In this document: in pieces, positions 8,053 to 16,641 of the stretch | Position numbering within the stretch: the first letter of the stretch is position 1 | How the letters are laid out: every line of letters begins with the position of its first letter | NCBI GenBank assembly: GCA_020832805.1 | Contig: JAFIED010000195.1 | Coordinates: 1 to 35,844, forward strand | From: Pararhodobacter sp. | GTDB taxonomy: Bacteria; Pseudomonadota; Alphaproteobacteria; Rhodobacterales; Rhodobacteraceae | DNA length: 35,844 nucleotides | Direction: 5' to 3' | Notes under the pieces: model-generated | The model's input: the letters and a program-made list of their open reading frames with translations, nothing else | Database searches by the model: none | What the model was told of the DNA's origin: nothing | Translations under genes and position numbers: made by a program

Positions 8053-8708
8053 GCGAGGCCTTCTATACCGAGGCACAGCGCGCCATGCAGACCCGCCAGG
8101 GCCATGCCAAGCTTGCCGACACCGTGCAGAATGCCATCGTCTGGGATGTGATCGAGGGCCCGAATGCCGATTTCATCGAAAGCCGCGATTTCTTTTTCCT
8201 GGCGACGGTCGACAGCCGCGGCCGGCCGACCGTCAGCTACAAGGGCGGCCCACCGGGCGTGGTGCATGTGGTCGATGCCAGGACGCTGGTGTTTCCGATC
8301 TACGATGGCAACGGCATGTATCTGAGTGCGGCCAATGCAGGCGAGACAGGGCAGGTGGGGATGTTGTTCATCGATCTGGAAACGCCGAACCGGGTGCGCG
8401 TACAGGGGCGCGCCAGTGTCAGCCATGACGACCCCGAACTGGCGCGCTATCCGGGCGCAAGGATGCTGGTGCGGGTGGCGGTCGATCACTGTTTCCTGAA
8501 TTGTGCGCGGTATATCCACAAGCACACCCGGGTTGCCGCCAGCCCTTATGTGCCTGATGCCGACGGCAAGCAGCCGCATCCGTCATGGAAGCGGATCGAT
8601 TTCGTGCAGCCTGCGCTGTCTGAAGCCGATCAGCGCCGCACTGTCGAATCCGGTGGCACCATCGACATGGAGGTATATGTCGAGCATCTGATGCAAGGGC
8701 GTTCCTGA
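8049..8708 (+). CDS. Pyridoxamine 5'-phosphate oxidase-like flavoprotein
   Basis: The 219-residue protein contains a split-barrel FMN-binding PNPOx-like fold: FIESRDFFFLATVDSRGRPTV, then YKGGPPGVVHVVDARTLVFP, a GNGMYLSAANAGETGQVGML strand region and RVRVQGRASV. Family members are FMN or F420 oxidoreductases or simple flavin binders; PdxH itself is unlikely, since the C-terminal PLP-site motif is not seen. The ATGA overlap with the nitrilase gene suggests a linked role, perhaps dealing with a nitrile-derived or oxidised intermediate (inference). Confidence 0.8.
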   Translation: MSEAFYTEAQRAMQTRQGHAKLADTVQNAIVWDVIEGPNADFIESRDFFFLATVDSRGRPTVSYKGGPPGVVHVVDARTLVFPIYDGNGMYLSAANAGETGQVGMLFIDLETPNRVRVQGRASVSHDDPELARYPGARMLVRVAVDHCFLNCARYIHKHTRVAASPYVPDADGKQPHPSWKRIDFVQPALSEADQRRTVESGGTIDMEVYVEHLMQGRS

Positions 8709-8716
8709 CAGTCAGG

Positions 8717-8780
8717 GCAACAGGCCGGGATTGGGAATCCCTGTTGCAGGCGGCGGGCCGAACCTGGCTTGCCGCCCCTT
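8717..8780 (+). terminator. Two hairpins ending the nitrilase unit
   Basis: First hairpin: GGGATT (8727-8732) with AATCCC (8736-8741), extended outside by GCAACA/TGTTGC. Second: GGCGGC (8749-8754) with GCCGCC (8771-8776), followed by CCTTGATTTT. They directly follow the stop at 8708 and probably stop transcription before the rplS leader. The T-run is imperfect. Confidence 0.5.
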
Positions 8781-9028
8781 GATTTTCGTTGCTGACTGTG
8801 ATTGTTGCGCACATCCCGATTTACGCGGGCCAAACTGATTCCGGCCATCTTCGGGCGGGGATCATGGCCTGACCGACAGGGACAAGACGAAAAAGACAAG
8901 ACCGCTTGACCACCTCTGGCGGGGCCGAGTTCCGAACCTGAGCCGGCGACCCGAACGAAGAGCAGAGCTATGGACCGGCCCAACACGTTGCGGGAGACAC
9001 CCGCACCAGAACCGAAAGGACGCCCGCG
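8781..9028 (+). other. Leader and promoter region of rplS-rpmE
   Basis: About 250 bases without a convincing gene. The region should hold the rplS promoter and a long leader, because the usual trmD-rplS link is broken here. I see no clear -35/-10 pair and no known leader motif. An AAAGGA ribosome binding site precedes the rplS ATG. Confidence 0.4.
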
Positions 9029-9412
9029 ATGAACCTGATCGCGCAGATTGAGGCCGAGCAGATTGCTGAGCTCGGCAAGGACATTCCTGATTTCAAGCCC
9101 GGCGACACCGTGCGTGTGGGCTACAAGGTGACCGAGGGCACCCGCTCGCGCGTGCAGAACTTCGAAGGCGTGTGCATCGCGCGTTCGGGAGGCATGGGCA
9201 TTGCGGCATCGTTCACCGTGCGCAAGATTTCATTTGGCGAAGGCGTGGAACGGATGTTCCCGCTGTATTCGACCAATATCGACAGCATCACCGTGGTGCG
9301 CCGCGGCAAGGTGCGTCGCGCCAAGCTGTACTATCTGCGCGACCGTCGCGGCAAATCGGCGCGTATCGCCGAAAAGACCAACTACCGCCCGCTTGGCGGC
9401 ACCAAAGGTTGA
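9029..9412 (+). CDS. rplS: 50S ribosomal protein L19
   Basis: The 127-residue protein shows the L19 signature: [54 protein letters not shown] and [21 protein letters not shown]19 sits at the 30S-50S interface. It is followed eleven bases later by rpmE, with which it is surely co-transcribed. It normally follows trmD directly; here three unrelated genes intervene. Confidence 0.98.
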   Translation: MNLIAQIEAEQIAELGKDIPDFKPGDTVRVGYKVTEGTRSRVQNFEGVCIARSGGMGIAASFTVRKISFGEGVERMFPLYSTNIDSITVVRRGKVRRAKLYYLRDRRGKSARIAEKTNYRPLGGTKG

Positions 9413-9423
9413 GGAGAGGCGCC

Positions 9424-9645
9424 ATGAAAGACGCAACGCACCCTGAATACCACACGATCAACGTCAAGCTGGTGGATGGCACCATCGTTCAGATGCGCTC
9501 GACCTGGGGCGCCGAGGGCGACACGCTGTCGCTTGACATCGATCCGTCGGTGCATCCTGCCTGGACGGGCGGTTCGGCCCGTCTGATGGATACCGGCGGC
9601 CGCGTGTCGAAGTTCAAGAACAAGTACGCGGGCCTGGGCTTCTGA
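9424..9645 (+). CDS. rpmE: 50S ribosomal protein L31 (zinc-free form)
   Basis: The 73-residue protein starts [20 protein letters not shown] and ends [16 protein letters not shown], the L31 pattern. The cysteines that bind zinc in the C+ type are absent ([11 protein letters not shown] in their place), so this is the C- form, which does not need zinc. The start at 9424 follows GGAGAGG; an upstream in-frame extension at 9172 overlaps rplS and is not used. Confidence 0.95.
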   Translation: MKDATHPEYHTINVKLVDGTIVQMRSTWGAEGDTLSLDIDPSVHPAWTGGSARLMDTGGRVSKFKNKYAGLGF

Positions 9646-9670
9646 ACGCCAAGCCGGCAGCAAGATCAGG

Positions 9671-9697
9671 GGGCGCGGTGAGAACCGCGCCCTTTTT
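9671..9697 (+). terminator. Rho-independent terminator of rplS-rpmE
   Basis: GGGCGCGGT (9671-9679) pairs perfectly with ACCGCGCCC (9684-9692) around a GAGA loop, followed by TTTTT (9693-9697). This is the clearest terminator in the window. Confidence 0.9.
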
Positions 9698-9752
9698 CGC
9701 GCCCTTTTGGGGGGCGTTGCATTGACAGATCGTGCAAAGACAGCAGGCAAGC

Positions 9753-10602
9753 ATGGCGCATATCATCGTCACCGGCAATGAAAAGGGCGGCACCGGCAAA
9801 TCGACAACTGCCATGCATCTGGCCACCGCGCTGGTGCGCCAGGGGCACCGTGTGGGGGCGATCGATCTGGATCTGCGCCAGCGCTCTTTCGGGCGGTATG
9901 TCGAAAATCGTCTTGCCCATGTGGCTGCACACGCGCTTGATCTGCCGTCGCCGCGTTATCTTCCCTTGCCGCCGATCGATCCGGCAACTCTGGCCCCCGG
10001 CGAGCAGTCAGAGGACCGGCAGTTGGCGGCCGTGCTGGATACACTGACCCCGGAAAGCGATTTCATCGTCATCGATTGCCCCGGTGCGCATACCCACCTG
10101 TCGCGCATGGCGCACGCATTGGCCGATACGCTGGTCACGCCGCTGAATGACAGTTTCGTGGATTTCGACCTGTTGGCACGGATCGATCCGACCTCGGGCG
10201 AGGTGCTGGGCCCTTCGATCTATTCGGAAATGGGCAGGCAGGCACGGCAGGGGCGCGCGCGCGGGGTTGAAACCGATTGACTGGATCGTGCTGCGCAACC
10301 GACTGGGCGCGCAGCAGATGCATAACAAACGCCGAATGGGCAAGGCGCTGGAAACCCTGGCCAAGCGCATCGGCTTTCGTGTGGCGCCCGGCTTTGGCGA
10401 GCGCGTGGTGTTCCGCGAACTGTTCCCACAGGGCCTGACCCTGATGGATCTACACGACACTGGCAGCGAATCGCTGTCGATGTCGAACGTTGCGGCCAGA
10501 CAGGAAGTGCGTGCCCTGCTGGCCGCGCTGCGCCTGCCCGGAGTGGCGACTGGCCCGGCAAAAGGTGCCGCTGCCGGGCGCCCTGACCGGGTCAGTGCCT
10601 GA
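9753..10602 (+). pseudogene. mipZ: MipZ-like division-site ATPase, frameshifted
   Basis: MipZ is a ParA/MinD-family ATPase that forms a gradient from the ParB-bound origin and keeps FtsZ at mid-cell. The first frame begins MAHIIVTGNEKGGTGKST, with the deviant Walker A at 11-18, IDLDLRQRSFGRYVENR, FIVIDCPGAHTHLSRMAH and TPLNDSFVDFDLLARIDP; it then runs to a stop at 10280. The remainder continues in another frame from about 10262 (GLKPIDWIVLRNRLGAQQ, LAKRIGFRVAPGFGERVVFRELFPQGLTL, AARQEVRALLAALRL) to 10602. Both halves match MipZ end to end, so a single 1-2 base slip near the GC repeat and G-run at 10254-10265 splits one gene. As mipZ is essential in Caulobacter, a sequencing error or a corrected read-through is as likely as real loss. 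Confidence 0.85.
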
Positions 10603-10774
10603 AAAATCGCCTTTCGGGCAAGGTGCCGGGCACGCTTTTGTGCAACGCTTCCAGACGATGGGCGAACCGGTCATGCGCAGGTTCACTGCGTTCGCCGAAC
10701 AGGTTGAACGGAAACCGGCTGCCAAAACGGCTTTTCGCCGGGGTTTGGTGGCTGACGCGCATGTGATGCCCCAT
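10592..10774 (-). CDS. Possible small hypothetical protein
   Basis: A 60-residue minus-strand frame converges on mipZ, overlapping its last 11 bases. The product (MGHHMRVSHQTPAKSRFGSR at the start, then FPFNLFGERSEPAHDRFAHR) is compositionally protein-like rather than the Arg/Ala/Pro-rich type usual for shadow frames. The ribosome binding site (GAAGAA) is weak and I recognise no family. Confidence 0.35.
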   Translation of the reverse strand: MGHHMRVSHQTPAKSRFGSRFPFNLFGERSEPAHDRFAHRLEALHKSVPGTLPERRFFRH

Positions 10775-10947
10775 TTCTTCATTGATGTATTAACCACCAT
10801 GCCCAGCCTCTGTGGCCAGACTGTGGCGCGGGAGGGATCGATTTGGGGAGATTCAGCGCCGCTTGCGCGACCACGGGGGCTGATATAGGGGTGAAGGGTG
10901 AACAAACATATGATTGACCCACTTCGCCCCTGCCATATCTGGTGACC
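10603..10947. other. Gap between mipZ and the photolyase gene
   Basis: This 345-base stretch holds the possible 60-residue minus-strand gene at 10592-10774 and, from 10775, a promoter region for the photolyase gene with short AT-rich patches (GATGTATTAACC at 10783-10794, ACAAACATATGATTG at 10902-10916). No clear terminator for mipZ is visible. Confidence 0.4.
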
Positions 10948-12483
10948 ATGCTGACGATCCTGTGGTTCAAGCGCGATTTGCGCGTACATGATCACCCCGC
11001 GCTGGCCCATGCTGCTGCGGCCGGACCCGTGTTGCCCCTGTACATTGTCGAGCCTGAAGCCTGGGCGCAGCCCGATGCATCGGCACGGCAATGGGATTTC
11101 CTGGCCGAGACGCTGCTTGCCCTGCGCACCGATCTTGCCGCGCTGGGCCAACCTTTGTTGATCCGCACGGGCGACGCGGTCGAGGTGTTGGCAAAGGTGC
11201 ATGCCCGGCACCGCGTTGCGCAGATCGTCTCGCACGAGGAAACCGGCAATGCCTGGAGCTATGCGCGCGACCGGCGCGTGGCCGCCTGGGCGCGGGGTCA
11301 GGGGCTGCCCTGGATAGAGCTGCCACAGTCTGGCGTTGTGCGGCGGTTGCGGGGGCGTGACGGATGGGCACGGCGCAGGGACGCCTTCATGACCCTGCCA
11401 CAGGCATTGGCACCGAATGCGCTGGCGCCTGTTGCGCCGGTTTCGGGGCAGATACCAGGGGCGCGGGGGCTTAAACTGGCGGATGACCGTTGCCCGGGCC
11501 GTCAGCAGGGCGGCCGGGCAATGGGCTTGGCATTGCTGGACAGTTTCCTTCAAGGGCGCGGGCAGGATTATCGGCGCGCCATGTCTGCCCCCGTCAGCGC
11601 GGAACGGGCATGTTCCCGGCTCTCGCCCTATCTGGCCTTTGGCGCCCTCTCGGTGCGAGAGGTCGTGCAGGCTGTCGAAGCGGCGCGCGCCGACCGGCGC
11701 GGGCAAGCCAACTGGCACGCCGCGTTGAAAAGCTATGGCTCGCGGCTGGCGTGGCGCGACCATTTCATTCAGAAACTCGAGGATGAGCCAGCGCTGGAAC
11801 ATCATGCGCTACACCGCGCACTGGATGACCTGCGCCCGAAAAGCCCTGATCCCGGCTTGCTGGCTGCCTGGGCGACCGGTCAGACCGGCCTGCCTTTTGT
11901 CGATGCCTGCATGCGGTACCTGACGGCGACTGGCTGGTTGAACTTTCGCATGCGGGCCATGTTGATGTCAGTGGCCAGTTATCACCTGTGGCTGGACTGG
12001 CGCGCGACCGGACAGCATCTGGCACGGCTGTTCACCGATTATGAACCCGGCATCCACTGGAGCCAGTGCCAGATGCAATCGGGCACGACCGGTATCAACG
12101 CGCTGCGCATCTACAACCCGGTCAAACAGGGGCTGGATCAGGACCCTTCGGGCCGGTTCATCAGAACCTGGGTGCCCGAACTGGCGCCGGTGCCGGACGC
12201 GTTTCTGCACGAACCCTGGCGCTGGCCCGGGGCGGCCGGTTTTCTGGGGCGCCGCTATCCTGAACCGGTGGTCGATCCGGCCAATGCGGCACGGGCAGCA
12301 AAGGCAAGGCTGCAGGGGCCCAGGGCTGCGCCGGATTTCAGGGCCGAAGCCGCGCGGGTGGCAAGACGCCACGCCAGCCGCCAGAACCGCGCCGGGGATT
12401 TCGTGAATGATCGTGCGCGGCGCCAACCCCGGCGAAAGGTGATGACAGGGCAGTTGACCCTTGATCTGGAGGGTGGGGCGTGA
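10948..12483 (+). CDS. Cryptochrome/photolyase family protein
   Basis: The 511-residue protein has an N-terminal alpha/beta antenna domain (1-165; TILWFKRDLRVHDHPALAHA) and a helical FAD domain (about 200-480; KSYGSRLAWRDHFIQKLEDE, DACMRYLTATGWLNFRMRAM, QCQMQSGTTG, ALRIYNPVKQGLDQDPSG). Classical photolyases use blue light and FAD to split UV pyrimidine dimers. The FAD loop reads QCQMQSGTTGIN where CPD photolyases have a W-Q-W-x-x-G-T-G-x-D form, so it belongs to a divergent branch whose substrate I cannot name. The ATG at 10948 is chosen; a GTG at 10942 would add two residues. The DUF2256 gene follows, a pairing often seen with this branch. Confidence 0.88.
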   Translation: MLTILWFKRDLRVHDHPALAHAAAAGPVLPLYIVEPEAWAQPDASARQWDFLAETLLALRTDLAALGQPLLIRTGDAVEVLAKVHARHRVAQIVSHEETGNAWSYARDRRVAAWARGQGLPWIELPQSGVVRRLRGRDGWARRRDAFMTLPQALAPNALAPVAPVSGQIPGARGLKLADDRCPGRQQGGRAMGLALLDSFLQGRGQDYRRAMSAPVSAERACSRLSPYLAFGALSVREVVQAVEAARADRRGQANWHAALKSYGSRLAWRDHFIQKLEDEPALEHHALHRALDDLRPKSPDPGLLAAWATGQTGLPFVDACMRYLTATGWLNFRMRAMLMSVASYHLWLDWRATGQHLARLFTDYEPGIHWSQCQMQSGTTGINALRIYNPVKQGLDQDPSGRFIRTWVPELAPVPDAFLHEPWRWPGAAGFLGRRYPEPVVDPANAARAAKARLQGPRAAPDFRAEAARVARRHASRQNRAGDFVNDRARRQPRRKVMTGQLTLDLEGGA

Positions 12484-12569
12484 CCGGCATCCATGCTGCA
12501 CGACCGCCGTCTGCTGGCCCGGTAGCAATGCCCGTCGCATACCTGCGCCGCGCATGACGAGGGGTGGGC

Positions 12570-12773
12570 ATGGCCAGAATGCGCCGCAAGGGTGATCTGC
12601 CGCAAAAGCCCTGTGCTACCTGCGGGCGCCCCATTGTATGGCGGCGCAAATGGGCCAAGGTCTGGGATGAGGTTCGCCATTGCTCTGATCGCTGCCGCAA
12701 TCGGCGCAGGGGCGATGGCGTTGCGTCGAATGGCACGCAGGCCATCCAGGCCGGATCTGGTAAGATTTCTTGA
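12570..12773 (+). CDS. DUF2256 zinc-ribbon protein
   Basis: This 67-residue protein matches the DUF2256 pattern: [20 protein letters not shown], then [20 protein letters not shown]. Four cysteines (C15, C18, C38, C42) form a probable zinc site. The C-terminal 20 residues are unrelated filler. The function is unknown; DUF2256 genes commonly stand beside photolyase/cryptochrome genes, as here, so a link to light or DNA repair is an inference from context. GAGGGG precedes the ATG at 12570. Confidence 0.85.
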   Translation: MARMRRKGDLPQKPCATCGRPIVWRRKWAKVWDEVRHCSDRCRNRRRGDGVASNGTQAIQAGSGKIS

Positions 12774-12840
12774 CCACGGCTGTTGCCTATCGGAAACTTT
12801 TTCCCTAACCCTGCGCAAACAGGCATGGCAGGAGGCTGGG

Positions 12841-14985
12841 ATGATACAGCGGGTCGAACGCAATGGGCTGCAGGTCGCGGCGCAAATGGCTGATTTCATA
12901 GAGGGCGCGGCATTGCCGGGTACCGGCGTGGCGGCAGACGATTTCTGGCCGGCCCTGTCGGCCTTGATCCATGATCTGGGCCCGCGCAACCGCGCCCTGC
13001 TGGAAAAGCGCGCGGCGCTGCAACAGGCTATCGACGCATGGCATATCGCACGCCGTGGTCAACCCCATGACCCCACCGCCTATGAGGCGTTCCTGCGCGA
13101 CATCGGGTATCTGGTGCCGGATGGCCCCGATTTTCAGATTGAAACCACGAATACCGACCCCGAGATCGCCAAGGTGCCGGGCCCGCAACTGGTGGTGCCC
13201 GTGATGAACGCGCGCTATGCGCTGAATGCTGCCAATGCGCGCTGGGGCTCGCTTTACGATGCCCTGTACGGCACCGATGCGCTGGGCGATACTGCCGCGC
13301 CCGGCCCGTATGACCCGGCGCGCGGTGCGCGTGTGGTGGCCCGGGCCAAGGCATTTCTGGATCAGGCCGCGCCGCTCGCTTCAGGCAGTCATGCCGATGT
13401 GACGGGCTATCGCATCGAACAGGGCGCGCTGGTGCCGGCCCTGCGCGATCCGGTGCAGTTTGCCGGCTATCAGGGGCCGGTTGATGCGCCTTCGGCGATT
13501 CTGCTGCGCAACAACGGGCTACATGTGATCCTGCGCATTGACGCGAGCCACCCTATCGGCCGGGAAGACCCGGCGCATGTGGCCGATGTGGTGCTTGAAT
13601 CGGCGCTGTCGTCGATCATGGATTGCGAGGATTCGGTTGCCGCCGTCGATGCCGAGGACAAGGTGCTGGCCTGGGGCAACTGGCTGGGCCTGATGAAGGG
13701 CGATCTGGAAGAGCGTTTCCAGAAGGGCGGCCAACAGCAGACCCGGCGTTTGAACCCCGATCTGACCTTTGCCGCGCCAGATGGCAGTCCGATGGTGCTG
13801 AAAGGGCGGTCGCTGATGCTGGTGCGCAATGTCGGCCATCTGATGACCAACCCGGCCGTGCTGGACCGTGACGGCAACGAGGCGCCCGAGGGCCTGCTGG
13901 ATGCGATGGTCACGACGCTGTGCGCCATGCATGATCTGAAAAAGACCGAGGGGCTGCGCAATTCCCATTGCGGGTCGGTCTATGTGGTCAAGCCAAAGAT
14001 GCACGGGCCCGAAGAGGTGGCATTTGCCGACGAGATTTTCCTGCGGGTAGAGGCGGCGCTGAGCCTGCCCCGCAACACTGTCAAGCTGGGCATCATGGAC
14101 GAGGAGCGCCGCACCAGCGTGAACCTGAAGGCCTGCATTCGCGCGGCCAAACATCGGGTCGCCTTCATCAATACCGGTTTTCTGGATCGCACGGGCGATG
14201 AAATCCATACCGCGATGGAGGCCGGCCCGATGATTCCGAAAGGCGAGATGAAGAACGCCCCCTGGATCAAGGCCTATGAAGACCGTAATGTGGATATCGG
14301 TCTGGCATGCGGCCTGTCAGGGCGGGCGCAGATTGGCAAGGGCATGTGGGCGATGCCGGATCTGATGGCCGATATGCTGGCGCAGAAGATCAGCCACCCG
14401 GAAGCCGGCGCCAATTGCGCCTGGGTACCCAGCCCCACCGCGGCGACCCTGCATGCAACGCATTACCACGCCGTGGATGTTCTGGCACGCCAGGCAAGGT
14501 TGCGCGCCGGCGGGCCGCGCGGCCGTCTGGCCGATCTGCTGACCCTGCCGCTGGCAGAGGGGCGCAACTGGACCGAAGACGCATTGACCCATGAGGTCGA
14601 GAATAACGCGCAAGGCATTCTGGGGTATGTGGTGCGTTGGGTTGATCTGGGGGTGGGCTGTTCCAAGGTGCCCGATATCAATGATGTCGGCCTGATGGAG
14701 GATCGCGCAACCTGCCGCATTTCCAGTCAGGCGCTGGCCAATTGGCTGCATCATGGCGTGGTAAGCGAGGCGCAGGTCATGGCGGCGATGCGCAAGATGG
14801 CGGTGGGCGTGGACCGGCAGAATGCAGGCGACCCGGCCTATCGGCCAATGGCGCCCGCGTTTGACGGGCCGGCCTTTCAGGCAGCGTGCGATCTGGTTTT
14901 CCGTGGGCGGGTTCAGCCCGCAGGGTATACCGAGCCGGTGCTGCATGCGCGCCGGCAAGAGGCAAAGGCGCTGGCGGCAGAGTAA
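12841..14985 (+). CDS. glcB: Malate synthase G
   Basis: The 714-residue protein condenses glyoxylate with acetyl-CoA to malate. Length and motifs fit isoform G: an N-terminal ATTQ-type start [120 protein letters not shown] and [12 protein letters not shown]. The ATG at 12841 follows GGAGG; the open frame upstream lies inside the DUF2256 gene. glcG follows, so this is a glycolate/glyoxylate (glc) locus, though no glycolate oxidase gene is in the window. Confidence 0.97.
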   Translation: MIQRVERNGLQVAAQMADFIEGAALPGTGVAADDFWPALSALIHDLGPRNRALLEKRAALQQAIDAWHIARRGQPHDPTAYEAFLRDIGYLVPDGPDFQIETTNTDPEIAKVPGPQLVVPVMNARYALNAANARWGSLYDALYGTDALGDTAAPGPYDPARGARVVARAKAFLDQAAPLASGSHADVTGYRIEQGALVPALRDPVQFAGYQGPVDAPSAILLRNNGLHVILRIDASHPIGREDPAHVADVVLESALSSIMDCEDSVAAVDAEDKVLAWGNWLGLMKGDLEERFQKGGQQQTRRLNPDLTFAAPDGSPMVLKGRSLMLVRNVGHLMTNPAVLDRDGNEAPEGLLDAMVTTLCAMHDLKKTEGLRNSHCGSVYVVKPKMHGPEEVAFADEIFLRVEAALSLPRNTVKLGIMDEERRTSVNLKACIRAAKHRVAFINTGFLDRTGDEIHTAMEAGPMIPKGEMKNAPWIKAYEDRNVDIGLACGLSGRAQIGKGMWAMPDLMADMLAQKISHPEAGANCAWVPSPTAATLHATHYHAVDVLARQARLRAGGPRGRLADLLTLPLAEGRNWTEDALTHEVENNAQGILGYVVRWVDLGVGCSKVPDINDVGLMEDRATCRISSQALANWLHHGVVSEAQVMAAMRKMAVGVDRQNAGDPAYRPMAPAFDGPAFQAACDLVFRGRVQPAGYTEPVLHARRQEAKALAAE

Positions 14986-14991
14986 CAGGGG

Positions 14992-15052
14992 AAGGGGGCG
15001 CTGCCCCCGTCGCCTGACGGCGACTCCCCCGGAGTATTTTCGGCAAAATGAA
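14992..15052 (+). repeat. Double-hairpin extragenic repeat of Rhodobacteraceae type
   Basis: GGGGGC (14994-14999) pairs with GCCCCC (15003-15008), and GTCGCC (15009-15014) pairs with GGCGAC (15019-15024). A tail TCCCCCGGAGTATTTT (15025-15040) and CGGCAAAATGAAG follow. I recall this hairpin plus CCCCCGGAGTATTT...AAAATGAAG tail as a frequent intergenic repeat in Rhodobacteraceae genomes. It can stop transcription after glcB, and its tail leads directly into the glcG ribosome binding site. Only this copy is in the window. Confidence 0.6.
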
Positions 15053-15070
15053 GATCAAGGAGGATGGCCG

Positions 15071-15496
15071 ATGGGGCTGACGCTGGATCAGGCGCGGGCG
15101 ATGATCGCCGCGACACGGGCAAAAGGGCGCGAGATGGGGTTGAAGCCTCTTTCCGTGGTGGTGCTTGACGCAGGCGGGCATGTGCTGGCCTTCGAGCGCG
15201 AGGATGGCGCGGCGCCGGGGCGGTTCGGAATTGCCCATGGCAAGGCCTATGGCGCCGTCATGCTGGGCATGGCGGGCAGGGCGCAGATGGCCCGCGCCGA
15301 GGCGCAGGCCTATTTCATGGCCGCCGTGAATGGTGTCTATGGTGGACAGGTCGTTCCGGTGCCGGGCGGGGTATTGCTGCGCGAGGCCGGTGGCGCGATC
15401 GTGGGCGCGCTGGGTGTGACCGGTGATACATCCGACAATGATGCAGAGGCGGCACTGGCGGGTGCCGAGGCCGCCGGGCTGACAGGCGAGGCCTGA
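15071..15496 (+). CDS. glcG: GlcG/HbpS family protein
   Basis: The 141-residue protein matches the GlcG/HbpS (DUF336) fold: LTLDQARAMIAATRAKGREM, PLSVVVLDAGGHVLAFERED, the GRFGIAHGKAYGAVML helix and a C-terminal GGQVVPVPGGVLLREAGGAI plus VGALGVTGDTSDNDAEAA. Family members bind haem or act as sensors; the role of GlcG in glycolate use is unknown. The ATG at 15071 has AAGGAGG seven bases upstream; the ATG at 15064 is out of frame. It follows glcB, the standard pairing. Confidence 0.92.
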   Translation: MGLTLDQARAMIAATRAKGREMGLKPLSVVVLDAGGHVLAFEREDGAAPGRFGIAHGKAYGAVMLGMAGRAQMARAEAQAYFMAAVNGVYGGQVVPVPGGVLLREAGGAIVGALGVTGDTSDNDAEAALAGAEAAGLTGEA

Positions 15497-15574
15497 GGCG
15501 CGGGCGCCGGTCTGTCGACGACGGCTTTGCAGATGCCGGTGGCATTTGCGTCTTCACCGAGGGTCTGGAGCTTC

Positions 15575-15605
15575 GGCAGAGGGGGCGGTTGGCACCCCTC
15601 TTGCC
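15575..15605 (+). terminator. Terminator-like hairpin after glcG
   Basis: GGCAGAGGGG (15575-15584) pairs with CCCCTCTTGCC (15595-15605) with one bulged base. Only GATGCTCGATTT follows, so termination would be weak. The rest of the 15497-15796 gap shows a TTGACA (15688-15693) without a good -10 box. Confidence 0.35.
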
Positions 15606-15796
15606 GATGCTCGATTTGGGGAAGCGACCGCCGGCGCGGCCCCTTTTCAGCCAGTCAGATCACCTTTGCCAAGGGCTGTGACTGGCATTGACATCATCTT
15701 GAAACAAATAGGTGCGACAACCGCGAGGCCGCGGTTGAAAGCAATTCCAATGGGGAACCCTTGCCCAGCCAGCGTTGCCGAGGCGTTGGTGAATGC

Positions 15797-16621
15797 ATGC
15801 GTCGATCTTGTCGCTCACCCGAACTGCAGGATGACAAGCTGCGCAGCGACACGACCACCACCTTGCGTACCGTTTTGGCGATGATCCGGGAAATGACGCC
15901 GCGCCCGTCATTCGTCATTGCCAGCGGCGATCTGACCAACCACGGCGATGCCGCCTCTTTTCGCGCGCTGGGTGCGATGATGGAGGGGTTTGACATTCCG
16001 GTTGTCTGGGCGCTGGGTAACCACGATACCCGTGAGGGGTTTCATGTCGGTTTTCTGCAAGCAGCCGATGGGACGGATAAGCCGCATGACCATGACAAGG
16101 TGATCGACGGCATCCATGTGATCACGCTGGACACATCGAACCCGCTGCGCATCGGGGGCAATCTGGTTCCTGCACAGTTCGATTTCCTTGAGGCCGCGCT
16201 GGATACCCACTCCGATCTGCCCAAGATCATCGTGATGCATCATGCGCCGGCGCTGGACGCCGATCCGGCATGGGAATGGGAAGGGCTTTCCTTTACCGCA
16301 ACCGAACGCCTGGCTGCCCTGCTGAAGGAGCGCGCGATTGCGGGCATATTGTCGGGCCATATCCATCAGGACCGTTTCACCCATTGGCATGGCATCCCGC
16401 TGGTTGTCGGCATGGGCCTGCATGCAGCGCTTGATCCGCTGCATTCGGGCGACAGCATCCATTCGCTTCAGGGCACGTCGTTTTCGCTGTGCGCCCTTCG
16501 CGAGAGCGGCCTGACCGTGACCTGTGTGCCGCTTCCTTCAGACCGCCGCGAACTGGGGGTCGTCACTCTTGATCAGTTGCACGCCAATGAATCCGCGCGG
16601 GCTGCCCTGTTCGCCGCCTGA
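15797..16621 (+). CDS. Metallophosphoesterase (cyclic or glycerophospho-diesterase type), N-terminus abnormal
   Basis: From the first ATG the protein has 274 residues and shows most of the calcineurin-type two-metal site: GDLTNHG (44-50), GNHD (74-77), MHHAP (H148) and GHIH (187-190). This pattern resembles GpdQ/Icc-type phosphodiesterases. The first metal motif, D-x-H, normally within the first ten residues after a strand such as ILHISDLH, is absent; the N-terminus reads MRRSCRSPELQDDKLRSD. No ribosome binding site precedes this ATG, so the 5' end may have been lost or frame-shifted. It stands 20 bases before the broken binding-protein gene and probably belonged to that operon, for example to hydrolyse an imported phosphodiester (inference). 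Confidence 0.75.
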   Translation: MRRSCRSPELQDDKLRSDTTTTLRTVLAMIREMTPRPSFVIASGDLTNHGDAASFRALGAMMEGFDIPVVWALGNHDTREGFHVGFLQAADGTDKPHDHDKVIDGIHVITLDTSNPLRIGGNLVPAQFDFLEAALDTHSDLPKIIVMHHAPALDADPAWEWEGLSFTATERLAALLKERAIAGILSGHIHQDRFTHWHGIPLVVGMGLHAALDPLHSGDSIHSLQGTSFSLCALRESGLTVTCVPLPSDRRELGVVTLDQLHANESARAALFAA

Positions 16622-16641
16622 CCCAAACCTGGAGAGTATTG

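Noticed and set aside
10450-11805. 451-codon minus-strand frame opposite the photolyase gene
   Set aside because: Antisense to a recognisable photolyase, with no protein family resemblance.
12592-12840. N-terminal extension of malate synthase G
   Set aside because: It lies in another frame over the DUF2256 gene; GGAGG and the family start mark 12841.
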